The notes beneath the pieces are model-generated. The model was given only the letters and a program-made list of their open reading frames with translations. It had not been told where the DNA came from and ran no database searches. Of a stretch of 64,000 nt of DNA, positions 36,579 to 46,500 are shown piece after piece. Position 1 is the first letter of the stretch. Each line of letters starts with the position of its first letter. This DNA is from JAAURB01 sp049647265 (GTDB lineage: Bacteria; Cyanobacteriota; Cyanobacteriia; Cyanobacteriales; Microcoleaceae): contig JBARXJ010000048.1 of NCBI GenBank assembly GCA_049647265.1, positions 372,001-436,000 on the forward strand. Reading direction: 5' to 3'. Made by a program: the position numbers and the translations under genes.

Positions 36579-39500
36579 ATGCCTAAACGCAACGATATTA
36601 AGAAAATATTACTCCTCGGGTCTGGCCCCATTGTGATTGGACAAGCTTGTGAGTTTGACTATTCCGGGACTCAAGCCTGTAAAGCGCTACGAGAAGAAGG
36701 GTATGAGGTGGTTTTGGTCAATTCTAACCCCGCTACCATTATGACCGATCCTGAGACCGCAGAACGGACGTATATTGAACCCTTGGTGCCGGAAATTGTC
36801 GAGAAGGTAATTGAAAAAGAACGCCCCGATGCGTTGTTACCGACAATGGGGGGACAAACGGCGTTAAACGTTGCGGTGTCGTTGGCGAAAAGTGGGGCGT
36901 TAGAGAAATACGGCGTTGAGTTAATTGGGGCAAAACTCGAAGCGATTGAAATGGCCGAAGATCGGTTATTGTTTAAGCAGGCCATGGAACGAATTGGGGT
37001 GGCTTGTTGTCCTTCGGGTATTGCAAATAATTTAGAAGAAGCCCGTAAAATCGCTGGGCAAATTGGCAGTTATCCTTTAATTATTCGTCCGGCTTTTACC
37101 ATGGGCGGAACGGGTGGCGGAATTGCTTATAACCAAGAAGAATATGAAGAAATAGCCACTTCTGGATTAGATGCATCTCCGGTTTCTCAAATTCTAGTGG
37201 AACAATCTTTAATTGGTTGGAAAGAATATGAATTAGAGGTGATGCGAGATCTAGCAGATAATGTGGTGATTATTTGTTCGATTGAAAATATCGATCCGAT
37301 GGGAATTCATACGGGAGATTCAATTACGGTTGCCCCGGCTCAAACTTTAACGGATAAAGAATATCAACGCTTGCGAGATGCTTCGATTAAAATTATCCGA
37401 GAAATTGGGGTAGAAACAGGTGGTTCTAATATTCAATTTTCGGTTAATCCCGTGAATGGGGATGTAATTGTAATTGAGATGAACCCACGAGTTTCTCGGT
37501 CGTCGGCGTTAGCTTCAAAAGCAACAGGTTTTCCGATTGCAAAATTTGCCGCTAAATTATCGATTGGTTATACTTTGGATGAAATCAGTAATGATATTAC
37601 CAAGAAAACCCCGGCTTCGTTTGAACCGACAATTGATTATGTTGTAACAAAAATCCCCCGTTTTGCCTTTGAAAAATTCCCCGGCGCACAACCTGTTTTA
37701 ACTACACAAATGAAATCGGTTGGGGAAGCAATGTCAATTGGCGGTACGTTCTGTGAGTCGTTTCAAAAAGCAATGCGATCGCTAGAAACAGGATTAACCG
37801 GATGGGGTTGTCAAGGCAATGATAAATTACCGAATTTAGATGCAATTCGCTCGGGTTTACGCACGCCTAACCCGGAAAGAATGTTAACAGTCCGCCAAGC
37901 ATTTATCTTGGGAATGTCGGTGGAGGAGATATATGAATTAACCGGAATTGATCCCTGGTTTTTAGATAAATTTGAACAATTAATTCAAGCGGAAAAATTT
38001 ATCAAACGGAAATCTTTGCAGCAGTTAACGGCTGATGAAATGTTGCAAATTAAACAATTGGGATATAGCGATCGCCAAATTGCTTTTGCTACAAAAACCA
38101 ATGAAGATCAAGTGCGGGCTTATCGCTTAGAAATGGGGGTTAAACCTGTTTATAAAATGGTGGATACCTGCGCGGCGGAATTTGAATCATCTACCCCTTA
38201 TTATTATTCGACGTATTGGGAAGAGGATGAAATGTTACCCTCCGATAAGCCAAAAGTGATGATTCTGGGTGGCGGCCCAAACCGCATTGGTCAGGGGATC
38301 GAATTTGACTATTGTTGTTGCCATGCTTCCTATGCATTACAAGCTGATGGCTATGAAACAATTATGGTGAATTCCAATCCAGAAACCGTTTCAACCGATT
38401 ATGATACCAGCGATCGCCTCTACTTTGAACCGTTAACTAAAGAAGATGTTCTCAATATTATTGAAGCAGAACAACCGGAAGGAATTATTGTACAGTTTGG
38501 CGGACAAACCCCATTAAAATTAGCTGTACCGTTAGAAAAAGCATTAGAAGCTTCTAACCTGAAAACTAAAATTTGGGGAACAACACCAGATTCAATTGAT
38601 GCGGCGGAAGACCGAGAACGGTTTGAAAAGATATTGCGAGACTTAAATATTCAACAAGCACCGAATGGTATTTCTCGTAGTTTTGAAGAATCCTTAAAAG
38701 TTGCCAAACGCATTGGCTATCCTGTGGTGGTGCGTCCTTCTTATGTACTCGGAGGACGGGCGATGGAAATCGTTTATTCCGATGAAGAATTAGAACGCTA
38801 CATGACCTATGCGGTTCAGGTTGTACCGGATCATCCTATTTTAGTCGATAAGTTCTTACAAAATGCCATCGAAGTAGATGTTGATGCCATTGCCGATGCT
38901 GAGGGTAATGTGGTTATTGGCGGCATTATGGAACATATCGAACAGGCGGGTATTCACTCCGGGGACTCGGCTTGTTCTATTCCAGTCCAGTCTTTACCTG
39001 CCGAAGCAATGGAAACCATCCGCCGTCAAACTATTGAACTGGCTAAGTCACTGAATGTTATCGGCTTAATGAATATTCAGTTTGCCGTCCAAGGAGAACA
39101 GGTTTATATCCTGGAAGCCAACCCCCGCGCCTCTCGGACGGTTCCGTTTGTTTCCAAGGCAATAGGAGTTCCTTTAGCGAAGTTAGCCTCACGGGTGATG
39201 TCCGGTAAAACGTTACCAGAATTGCAATTTACCGAAGAAAAAATCCCCAGTCATGTCTCGGTGAAAGAAGCTGTTTTACCCTTTGCTAAATTCCAAGGAA
39301 CCGACGTATTGTTAGGGCCAGAAATGCGGTCAACTGGGGAAGTGATGGGAATTGATACTGACTTTGGTAAAGCCTTTGCGAAAGCAGAATTAGCCGCAAG
39401 TCAAAAATTGCCCTTATCGGGAACTGTATTTGTCTCGATGAATAACCGGGATAAAGAAGCTGTTATTCCAGTTGTGAAAGACTTTTTAGAATTAGGCTTT

Positions 39501-39809
39501 AAGGTCACTGCCACAATTGGAACCCGTAGCGTATTATGGGATCATGGCGTGAAAGTAGACTTAGAATTAAAGTTGCATGAAGGCCGCCCGAATATTCTCG
39601 ATGCCATTAAAAACGAAAACGTACAATTGTGTGTCATTACACCTTCCGGTGAAGAGGCCCGCGCTGATGGTATTTTAATCCGTCGTTCTGCCCTATCTTA
39701 CAAAATCCCAATTATTACGACTATTGCCGGGGCAAAAGCAACTGTTGAGGCTATTCGGTCTTTGAAGTCGCAACCATTGGAAGTTAAGGCAATTCAGGAT
39801 TATTATTAG
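36579..39809 (+). CDS. carB: Carbamoyl-phosphate synthase large subunit
   Basis: Makes carbamoyl phosphate from bicarbonate, ammonia (channelled from CarA) and two ATP, for arginine and pyrimidine synthesis. From ATG 36579 (MPKRNDIKKILLLGSGPIVI) it is 1076 residues, normal. Two homologous ATP-grasp halves: the first with AFTMGGTGGGIAYN and IEMNPRVSRSSALASKATG, the second with MILGGGPNRIGQGIEFDYCC, PSYVLGGRAMEIVY and LEANPRASRTVPFVSKA. A C-terminal MGS-like allosteric domain (about 935-1076, TIGTRSVLWDHGVKV) follows. A TTG two codons upstream is unlikely as start. Confidence 0.97.
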   Translation: MPKRNDIKKILLLGSGPIVIGQACEFDYSGTQACKALREEGYEVVLVNSNPATIMTDPETAERTYIEPLVPEIVEKVIEKERPDALLPTMGGQTALNVAVSLAKSGALEKYGVELIGAKLEAIEMAEDRLLFKQAMERIGVACCPSGIANNLEEARKIAGQIGSYPLIIRPAFTMGGTGGGIAYNQEEYEEIATSGLDASPVSQILVEQSLIGWKEYELEVMRDLADNVVIICSIENIDPMGIHTGDSITVAPAQTLTDKEYQRLRDASIKIIREIGVETGGSNIQFSVNPVNGDVIVIEMNPRVSRSSALASKATGFPIAKFAAKLSIGYTLDEISNDITKKTPASFEPTIDYVVTKIPRFAFEKFPGAQPVLTTQMKSVGEAMSIGGTFCESFQKAMRSLETGLTGWGCQGNDKLPNLDAIRSGLRTPNPERMLTVRQAFILGMSVEEIYELTGIDPWFLDKFEQLIQAEKFIKRKSLQQLTADEMLQIKQLGYSDRQIAFATKTNEDQVRAYRLEMGVKPVYKMVDTCAAEFESSTPYYYSTYWEEDEMLPSDKPKVMILGGGPNRIGQGIEFDYCCCHASYALQADGYETIMVNSNPETVSTDYDTSDRLYFEPLTKEDVLNIIEAEQPEGIIVQFGGQTPLKLAVPLEKALEASNLKTKIWGTTPDSIDAAEDRERFEKILRDLNIQQAPNGISRSFEESLKVAKRIGYPVVVRPSYVLGGRAMEIVYSDEELERYMTYAVQVVPDHPILVDKFLQNAIEVDVDAIADAEGNVVIGGIMEHIEQAGIHSGDSACSIPVQSLPAEAMETIRRQTIELAKSLNVIGLMNIQFAVQGEQVYILEANPRASRTVPFVSKAIGVPLAKLASRVMSGKTLPELQFTEEKIPSHVSVKEAVLPFAKFQGTDVLLGPEMRSTGEVMGIDTDFGKAFAKAELAASQKLPLSGTVFVSMNNRDKEAVIPVVKDFLELGFKVTATIGTRSVLWDHGVKVDLELKLHEGRPNILDAIKNENVQLCVITPSGEEARADGILIRRSALSYKIPIITTIAGAKATVEAIRSLKSQPLEVKAIQDYY

Positions 39810-39827
39810 GAAATTAGGGAATAGGGT

Positions 39828-39962
39828 TGAATCCCCCCTCAGTCCCCCCGAAGATATCCCCCTTCCGTCCCCCATCCCCCCTTTGTCCCCCCGAAGTCCG
39901 GGGGGTAGGGGGAAACCTAAGGAGGCTTCGCTTTGACTTTGAAGGGGGGTTGGGAACGGGGA
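39828..39962. repeat. C/G-rich palindromic repeat cluster after carB
   Basis: Several copies of CCCCCCTCAGTCCCCCC-type units followed by CGGGGGGTAGGGGG and GAAGGGGGGTTGGGAACG. Same family as the in-frame insertions in the kinase, drmMI and gcvP genes; the TTGGGAACG end is shared with the gcvP copy. Confidence 0.75.
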
Positions 39963-40013
39963 TTGAAACACGGGCGCATGCAATGCGCCCCTACCTGACT
40001 GCTGATCCTTATG

Positions 40014-40043
40014 TTGTTTAATTACGATCATCTATGCTATAAT
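40014..40043 (+). promoter_or_regulatory. Promoter of tRNA-Leu(UAG)
   Basis: TTGTTT (40014-40019) and TATAAT (40038-40043) with an 18-bp spacer, 15 bp before the tRNA 5' end. A consensus sigma-70-type layout. Confidence 0.5.
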
Positions 40044-40058
40044 TGGATGCCTGCAAAC

Positions 40059-40140
40059 GCGGATGTGGCGGAATTGGTAGACGCGCTAGATTTAGGTTCT
40101 AGTTTCTTCGGAAGTGAAGGTTCAAGTCCTTTCATCCGCA
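40059..40140 (+). tRNA. tRNA-Leu (UAG)
   Basis: 82-nt type II tRNA. Acceptor GCGGATG pairs with the 3' CATCCGC, discriminator A. The anticodon loop TTTAGGT gives UAG. It has a long variable arm and a T arm GGTTCAAGTCC. It marks the left border of the defence region; a 37-bp direct repeat starts 8 bp after its end. Confidence 0.95.
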
Positions 40141-40147
40141 TTAAATT

Positions 40148-40184
40148 AACTCTACAGCAAAGTATAATAACTTTGATAAAGTGA
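40148..40184 (+). repeat. 37-bp direct repeat, left copy
   Basis: Begins AACTCTACAGCAAAGTATAA and ends GATAAAGTGA. It matches 56768-56804 in 32 of 37 positions with no gap, and all five differences are transitions. It lies just after tRNA-Leu(UAG); the partner lies just before tRNA-Val. The two bracket DISARM and the transposon remnant. Confidence 0.85.
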
Positions 40185-40321
40185 GGTACAGACTTGGGTA
40201 TTCTATTAGGTATCCCACCCATGATACTTCTTTCTTAATATTGAAAATATTGCCAAAATCTGACCAGTGGCAGTAAATGAAGATAGGGTGCATTGACCTA
40301 CAGAAAGCAGCAGGCGAGAAC

Positions 40322-43300
40322 ATGACTACCCTACAACAAATCAATACGCTTCCAGAACAAGGTCAACTGGTTGAAGTCCGAGGTTGCCGCTTTGTTGTTC
40401 TGGATGTTCGCTCATCCCACTTACCTCAGAACCCTATTATCGGTTGCAGTGGAAAAACCCATCATCTCGTCACTCTCTCCTCTCTAGAAGAAGATGGCTT
40501 GGGAGAAGAAATTCAGGTGATGTGGGAACTCGAACCAGGGGCGGCAGTGTATGAGGCTAGAGAACTCCCCTATCCTGATGGCTTTGACTCTCCTGAACGA
40601 CTCGATGCATTTCTTGATGCTGTCCGGTGGGGGGCTTCTTCCTATGGGGATATGCGGTCTGTACAATCTCCCTTTCGCAGTGGGGTTGACATCGAAGAAT
40701 ACCAACTTGACCCAGTCGTCCGGGCGATTAAAATGCCTCGGGTTAACCTATTAATTGCCGATGATGTGGGACTCGGAAAAACCATTGAAGCCGGCTTAGT
40801 CGCCCAAGAACTCCTCCTACGGCAGCAAATTCGACGCATTCTGGTGTTGTGTCCTTCTGCCTTACAAATTCAATGGCAGGAACAGATGCGGGATAAATTT
40901 GGTTTGGAATTTCGCATCATCAATAGTGACTTGATTCGTTCCCTGCGTCGTAGTCGCGGACTCCATATCAACCCCTGGACACACTATCCCAGACTCATTA
41001 CATCTATTGATTTTATCAAACGAGAACGGGCGATGCGGTGGATGCACGATGCTTTACCCGGAGAAGGAGAAGGGATTTTTCCCCGTCGGTTTGATTTATT
41101 AATTGTCGATGAAGCCCATAATATTGCCCCATCTGGGGGCGGTCGGTATGCCCTTGATTCTCAACGAACCCGTACCATCCGAGAAATTGCGCCTCATTTT
41201 GAACATAAACTGTTTCTCACCGCAACGCCCCATAACGGTTATCCTGAAAGCTTTAGCGCCTTATTAGAGTTATTGGATTCTCAGCGATTTGCGCGGGGTG
41301 TACCCCCAGACAAAAATCAACTCCAGGTGGTGATGGTGCGCCGTTTAAAGCAGGAACTCCCCCCTAAATGGGATGGCTCGCCTCGGTTTCCCCAACGCCT
41401 CTTAGAGGCGATTCCAGTCGCTTATACGGAGATAGAACAACAGGCTAGTTCTGGGTTAAATCAATATACAAAACTACGACGCAAAGCGGCTAAAGATAAG
41501 GTAGAACAAACCGCTACTGAGTTCGTTTTAAAACTATTGAAAAAACGTCTATTTTCTTCGCCAGCAGCATTTCTAACCACCCTAGAACAGCATGAAAAAT
41601 CCCTCAATTCTGCCACTAGCAAACGCAAACGCAGCCTCTCTCAACCCAGCTTATCTATTTTGCAGCGGCAACTCGAAGCAATAGAAGAAGAATTTGCTGA
41701 TGATGCAGTTTACGAAGAACAAACCCAAGAAGCCGTTGAACAAACAACCCCATTATTCCAAGCCCTCAGTTCGGAAGAAAAACAGTTGATTTTTTCTCTA
41801 AAAAGTTGGGCAGAAAAAGCAGCATTAACTCCGGATTCTAAAGCCGAAAAACTGTTAACTTGGATTGCAGAAAATATCCGACCTCAGGGTAAATGGTCAC
41901 CGCAGCGGGTGATTATTTTTACAGAATATCGTACCACTCAGAAATGGTTATATGACCTGCTAGCTACCCAAGGCTTGGCAAAAGATGACCGACTGATGAC
42001 CCTGTATGGTGGGATGGAGAGTCAAGAACGGGAACGGGTGAAAGCCGCCTTTCAAGCCAGTCCGGAACAGTCCAACGTGCGGATTTTATTGGCAACAGAT
42101 GCCGCTTCTGAAGGGTTAGATTTACAGAATCATTGTTCTCATTTAATTCATTATGAAATTCCCTGGAATCCGAATCGTTTAGAACAACGTAATGGCCGGA
42201 TTGACCGTCATGGACAAAAAGCCGATGCCGTGAGAATTTATCATTTTGTCAGTCAAGGATTTGATTCAACTTCTATCACTAAAAAACCGGGGGATTTAGC
42301 AGGGGATTTAGAATTTTTAATGCGGGCTGCTTTAAAAGTCAATACCATTCGCCAGGACTTAGGAAAAGTGGGGCCAGTCATTGCCAGTCAGGTCGAAGAA
42401 GCGATGTTAGGCAGTCGCATAACATTGAATACTCAAAAGGCTGAGGAAGCCTCTGAACCGGTTCGGCGGTTATTGAAATTTGAACGCAAAGTTAAGGCTG
42501 AAATTGATAAACTCAAACAACAACTCGACGAAACCCGCCAACAACTCCATTTAACCCCAGAAAATATTGAATCTGTGGTACAAATTGGCTTAGACTTAGC
42601 CCAACAACCTGGATTAATTCCAGTTGAAAATTCTCCCGGTTTTTACCACTTACCCCCCCTTAAAGGCAGTTGGGCTGCTTGTAGCCAGGGACTTGCCCAT
42701 CCTCACACGGGAAACATTCGTCCTGTTGCTTTTGACCCCGATACAGTTCGCGGACGGGATGATGTCGTATTGGTTCATCTTAATCATCGTTTAGTCCAGA
42801 TGTGTTTGCGTCTGTTGCGGGCAGAAGTGTGGTCAAAGGATATTCAACGTCGCCTTTATCGTGTCACCGCTAGAATTGTTCCTTCTTCTGTCTTAGAAGC
42901 CCCGGCTGTGATAGCCCACGGACGTTTGGTGGTATTAGGGGGTGACCAACAACGACTGCATGAAGAAATCATTGTCGCTGGGGGGTTATTAAAAGCAGGC
43001 AGATTTAGTCGTCTTAACCCGACTGCCATTGAAAAAGCCTTAGCTGTCGCCACTTTAGACCCTGTACCGGAAGCGATGCAACAGCAGTTAATTGCCCTGT
43101 GGGATAAATACAACGAACCCCTACTCAACAGTTTAGATGTGCGGATGAAAGACCGACAACAGTCTCTAGAAAAATCCTTGCAAGAACGCTGTGATAAACA
43201 AATTGCCGATATTACAGCGATTTTAACCGAACTCAAAAATAGTATCCGGCAAGAACTCGATGACGGCAACGAACCCATCCAGTTAAGCCTATTTAACGAC

Positions 43301-43471
43301 GCAGAGAAAGAACAGCTTGAACGTAATCGTAATAGTTTAGAAGTTCGTCTGCAACAAATTCCCAACGAAATTGAACAAGAAACTGCTATCATCCGTAGCC
43401 GCTTTGCCAACCCCACACCCCGACTGTTTCCCCTCACCGTCACTTATCTGGTTCCCCAGAAGTTTTTGTAG
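40322..43471 (+). CDS. drmD: DISARM protein DrmD, SNF2-like helicase
   Basis: 1049 residues from ATG 40322, preceded by AGGCGAG; an ATG 45 nt upstream lacks a ribosome site. SNF2-type helicase: LLIADDVGLGKTIEAGL Walker A (about 143-159), LIVDEAHNIAPS (DEAH near 265), LFLTATPHNG, then the C-terminal lobe with VIIFTEYRTTQKWL, ATDAASEGLDLQNHC and NPNRLEQRNGRIDRHGQ (motif VI). Long helical C-terminal region. In class 1 DISARM this is the class-defining helicase beside drmMI; class 2 has drmE/drmMII instead. The gene order that follows (methylase, DrmA, DrmB, DrmC) confirms the assignment. DISARM limits incoming phage DNA; the specific step done by DrmD is not established. Confidence 0.9.
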   Translation: MTTLQQINTLPEQGQLVEVRGCRFVVLDVRSSHLPQNPIIGCSGKTHHLVTLSSLEEDGLGEEIQVMWELEPGAAVYEARELPYPDGFDSPERLDAFLDAVRWGASSYGDMRSVQSPFRSGVDIEEYQLDPVVRAIKMPRVNLLIADDVGLGKTIEAGLVAQELLLRQQIRRILVLCPSALQIQWQEQMRDKFGLEFRIINSDLIRSLRRSRGLHINPWTHYPRLITSIDFIKRERAMRWMHDALPGEGEGIFPRRFDLLIVDEAHNIAPSGGGRYALDSQRTRTIREIAPHFEHKLFLTATPHNGYPESFSALLELLDSQRFARGVPPDKNQLQVVMVRRLKQELPPKWDGSPRFPQRLLEAIPVAYTEIEQQASSGLNQYTKLRRKAAKDKVEQTATEFVLKLLKKRLFSSPAAFLTTLEQHEKSLNSATSKRKRSLSQPSLSILQRQLEAIEEEFADDAVYEEQTQEAVEQTTPLFQALSSEEKQLIFSLKSWAEKAALTPDSKAEKLLTWIAENIRPQGKWSPQRVIIFTEYRTTQKWLYDLLATQGLAKDDRLMTLYGGMESQERERVKAAFQASPEQSNVRILLATDAASEGLDLQNHCSHLIHYEIPWNPNRLEQRNGRIDRHGQKADAVRIYHFVSQGFDSTSITKKPGDLAGDLEFLMRAALKVNTIRQDLGKVGPVIASQVEEAMLGSRITLNTQKAEEASEPVRRLLKFERKVKAEIDKLKQQLDETRQQLHLTPENIESVVQIGLDLAQQPGLIPVENSPGFYHLPPLKGSWAACSQGLAHPHTGNIRPVAFDPDTVRGRDDVVLVHLNHRLVQMCLRLLRAEVWSKDIQRRLYRVTARIVPSSVLEAPAVIAHGRLVVLGGDQQRLHEEIIVAGGLLKAGRFSRLNPTAIEKALAVATLDPVPEAMQQQLIALWDKYNEPLLNSLDVRMKDRQQSLEKSLQERCDKQIADITAILTELKNSIRQELDDGNEPIQLSLFNDAEKEQLERNRNSLEVRLQQIPNEIEQETAIIRSRFANPTPRLFPLTVTYLVPQKFL

Positions 43472-43494
43472 GGTGGAGATAATCACAAATCACG

Positions 43495-43526
43495 AATAAC
43501 TAATAACTAATAACTAATAACAACCT
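43495..43526 (+). repeat. G-free AATAACT heptamer array ending at drmMI start
   Basis: About four copies of the 7-mer AATAACT followed by AACCT and the ATG of drmMI. No G occurs between 43495 and the start codon, so there is no Shine-Dalgarno sequence. Confidence 0.85.
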
Positions 43527-46500
43527 ATGTCTATTCCTCGTCATCATACCGAATGGTTATCCCTAGTTGAAGCGTCTGGCCCGTTTCTAACGCTGCAAGT
43601 CTTGATGGATGCGTTTCCCCAAGGGTTAGAAGCCCACGATGCCGAACATTATCGTCTTCTCAAACAAGTGTATCCCGAATGGCTAGCCGAACAACAGGAT
43701 AAAGCTATTCACCGAGAATGGGTCAAATGGGTATTGCAAAATACTCTCGAATTTCCCGATGAAGTCTTGTGTAGCGGTCAACAAATTCCGGCGGGTTTAT
43801 CGGTTACCTTAGCCGAACATCAAGAAACCCTGCGTCCAGATTGGATTATTGTTAATCCTGATAATAAACAACCGCGCCTATTAATTCAATATTATCCCCC
43901 TAACCAGAATATAGAAAAACCCCTGAAAACGGGACGTTGGAAAGCATCTCCCGCTATTCGGATGATGGAATTGTTGCATGGGGTTGATGTCCGCCTCGGC
44001 TTAATTACCAACGGGGAACAATGGATGTTAGTCAATGCCCCCAGAGGCGAAACCAGCGGGTTTATTTCTTGGTATAGTAACCTGTGGCAAGAGGAAAAAA
44101 TTACTCTGCGGGCATTTCGGTCATTACTGGGAGTTCGGCGGTTTTTTGCAGTTGAAGATGATGAAACCCTCGAAGCCTTGCTGGCTAAAAGCAAAGATGC
44201 CCAACAGGAAATTACCGACCAATTAGGCTATCAAGTTCGACGGGCGGTGGAAGTATTAGTCCAGAAAATCGATAAAATTGACCAGGACATGAACCGTCAA
44301 CTGTTGCAAGCAGTAACAGAAAACGAACTGTATCAGGCGGCGTTGTTTGTGATGATGCGGTTAGTGTTTTTATTCACTGCCGAAGAACGGGACTTGTTAT
44401 TATTGGGCGATCGCCTGTACGATCAGTTTTATGCCGTCTCTACACTGCGGGCAGAACTGCGGCAACAAGCCGACCAATTTGGGGAAGAGATTTTAGAACG
44501 TCGTTGCGATGCTTGGTATCGTCTCCTGGCTACATTTCGGGCAATTTATGGCGGCATCGGCCATGACGAATTACGTTTACCCGCTTATGGCGGCAGATTA
44601 TTTAATCCTGACACCTTTCCGTTTTTAGAAGGACGGCTACCGGGAACCCATTGGCAAACCACCCATAGTCAGCCTATTCCTATTGATAACCGGACGGTAT
44701 TGCATTTGTTGGAAGCGTTGCAAGTCCTGCAAGTTTCTGTACCCGGTGGCGGCAAAGAAGCCCGTCGTCTGTCATTTCGGGCCTTAGATGTGGAACAAAT
44801 AGGTCATGTTTACGAAGGCTTACTCGACCATACCGCCATTAAAGCCGAGTCTCCCGTATTGGGATTAACCGGAACCAAGAACAGCGAACCGGAAGTGCCT
44901 TTAGCCGATCTGCAAGCCGCCTTCAACCAGGGAGAAAAGGAATTTTTGAAACAACTGAAGAAATGGACAGGACGCACTCCAACTGCCCTGAGAAAAGCCT
45001 ATGAGAATGGGATCGGGGGGACAATGGATGAACAACGCCAGCTAGAAGGCAAGTTTCGCATTGCCTGCAATAACGATGCCGAACTTTGGCAACACATTAA
45101 ACCCTTTGCGGGGTTAGTCCGGTTAGATACGTTTGGTTATCCGGTTGTCATTCCCACGGGTAGTGTTTATGTTAGCCAAGGATCGGATCGACGAGAAACT
45201 GGAACTCATTATACGCCTCGTAGCCTCACGGAAGAAATTGTTCGTTATACCCTCGAACCGTTAGTTTATCCGGCTGTCGCAGCAGGCAAACCCAAAGCAG
45301 ACTGGAAACTGATATCCGCCCATGACTTATTACAACTAAAAATCTGTGATTTTGCTATGGGTTCAGGGGCGTTTTTAGTTCAAGTTTGTCGGTATTTGGG
45401 GGAACGGTTAGTAGAAGCTTGGGAAATTGCAGAAGCGGCAAATCCAGGTAAAATTGTGATTGCCCCAGAAGGTGAACTGTCTCAGTCTCGTCCAGAAGAA
45501 TGTATCATTCCTCAAGAACCAGAAGAACGGTTAATTGTCGCTAAACGAATTATCGCCGAACGCTGTATTTATGGAGTCGATAAAAATCCTTTAGCCGTGG
45601 AAATGGCAAAGTTATCTTTATGGTTAGAAACCCTACAACAGCGAAAACCTTTTACCTTTCTCGATCATGCCTTAAAATGTGGTGATTCTTTGATTGGGGT
45701 CACCATTCAACAGTTACAAGCTTGGAATTTAGATGTTAATTCTAAGGAACATCAACAAGTGATTGCCACAGATTTAATGCAGCGAGAAATTGAACAAGCC
45801 ATCCAATTACGCTTACAATTGGAAGCTTTACCGGGAGATACGATTCAAGCCCGAGAAGAGAAAGAAAATAAACTCAAAGAAGCCGAATATCGCTTAAAAG
45901 ATTTACGCGATCGCGCTAATTTACTAATTCAAAGTTATCTAGCAAATGTTCCCAAAAAAGAACAAGAACCGCTGCGAAGACGGTTGTTAATGGTTGCCCA
46001 AAGTCAAGGGGATATTACTGCCGCCGAACGAGAAAAATTACCCAACTTAGAACAGTTACATCCGTTTCATTGGGAATTAGAATTTCCCGAAGTATTTTTA
46101 CAAGAAAATAACAAAGGCTTTCATGCTTTAGTCGGAAATCCTCCGTTTATGGGTGGTTCAAAGATTACCGGAATATTAGGAACACCCTACAGAGAATTTA
46201 TTGTTGAATGGTTGGCTAATAAAAAAGGAAATGCCGATCTTTGTGCCTATTTTTTCCTACGGGGAAAACAGTTAATTCAAGAAAATTGCGGTTATGGACT
46301 GGTAGCAACGAATACAATTTCTCAAGGATATACGCGAGAAGTTGGGTTAGATCAATTAGTTCAATCCCCCCTAACCCCCCTTGAAAAAGAATCCCCCCTA
46401 ACCCCCCTTAGAAAAGGGGGGGATGGGATTATTTATCGGGCAATTCCGAGTAAACCCTGGGAAGGAACCGCTAGTTTAGAAGTGGCTTATGTTTGGTTAA

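Noticed and set aside
39693..40031. 112-codon minus-strand ORF after carB
   Set aside because: It consists of the C/G-rich palindromic cluster and antisense carB end.
42856..43443. 195-codon antisense ORF in drmD and other long antisense ORFs (e.g. 9614-9958, 36671-36985)
   Set aside because: They are shadows of well-supported coding genes, with Ser/Arg/Leu-rich compositions typical of antisense reading.
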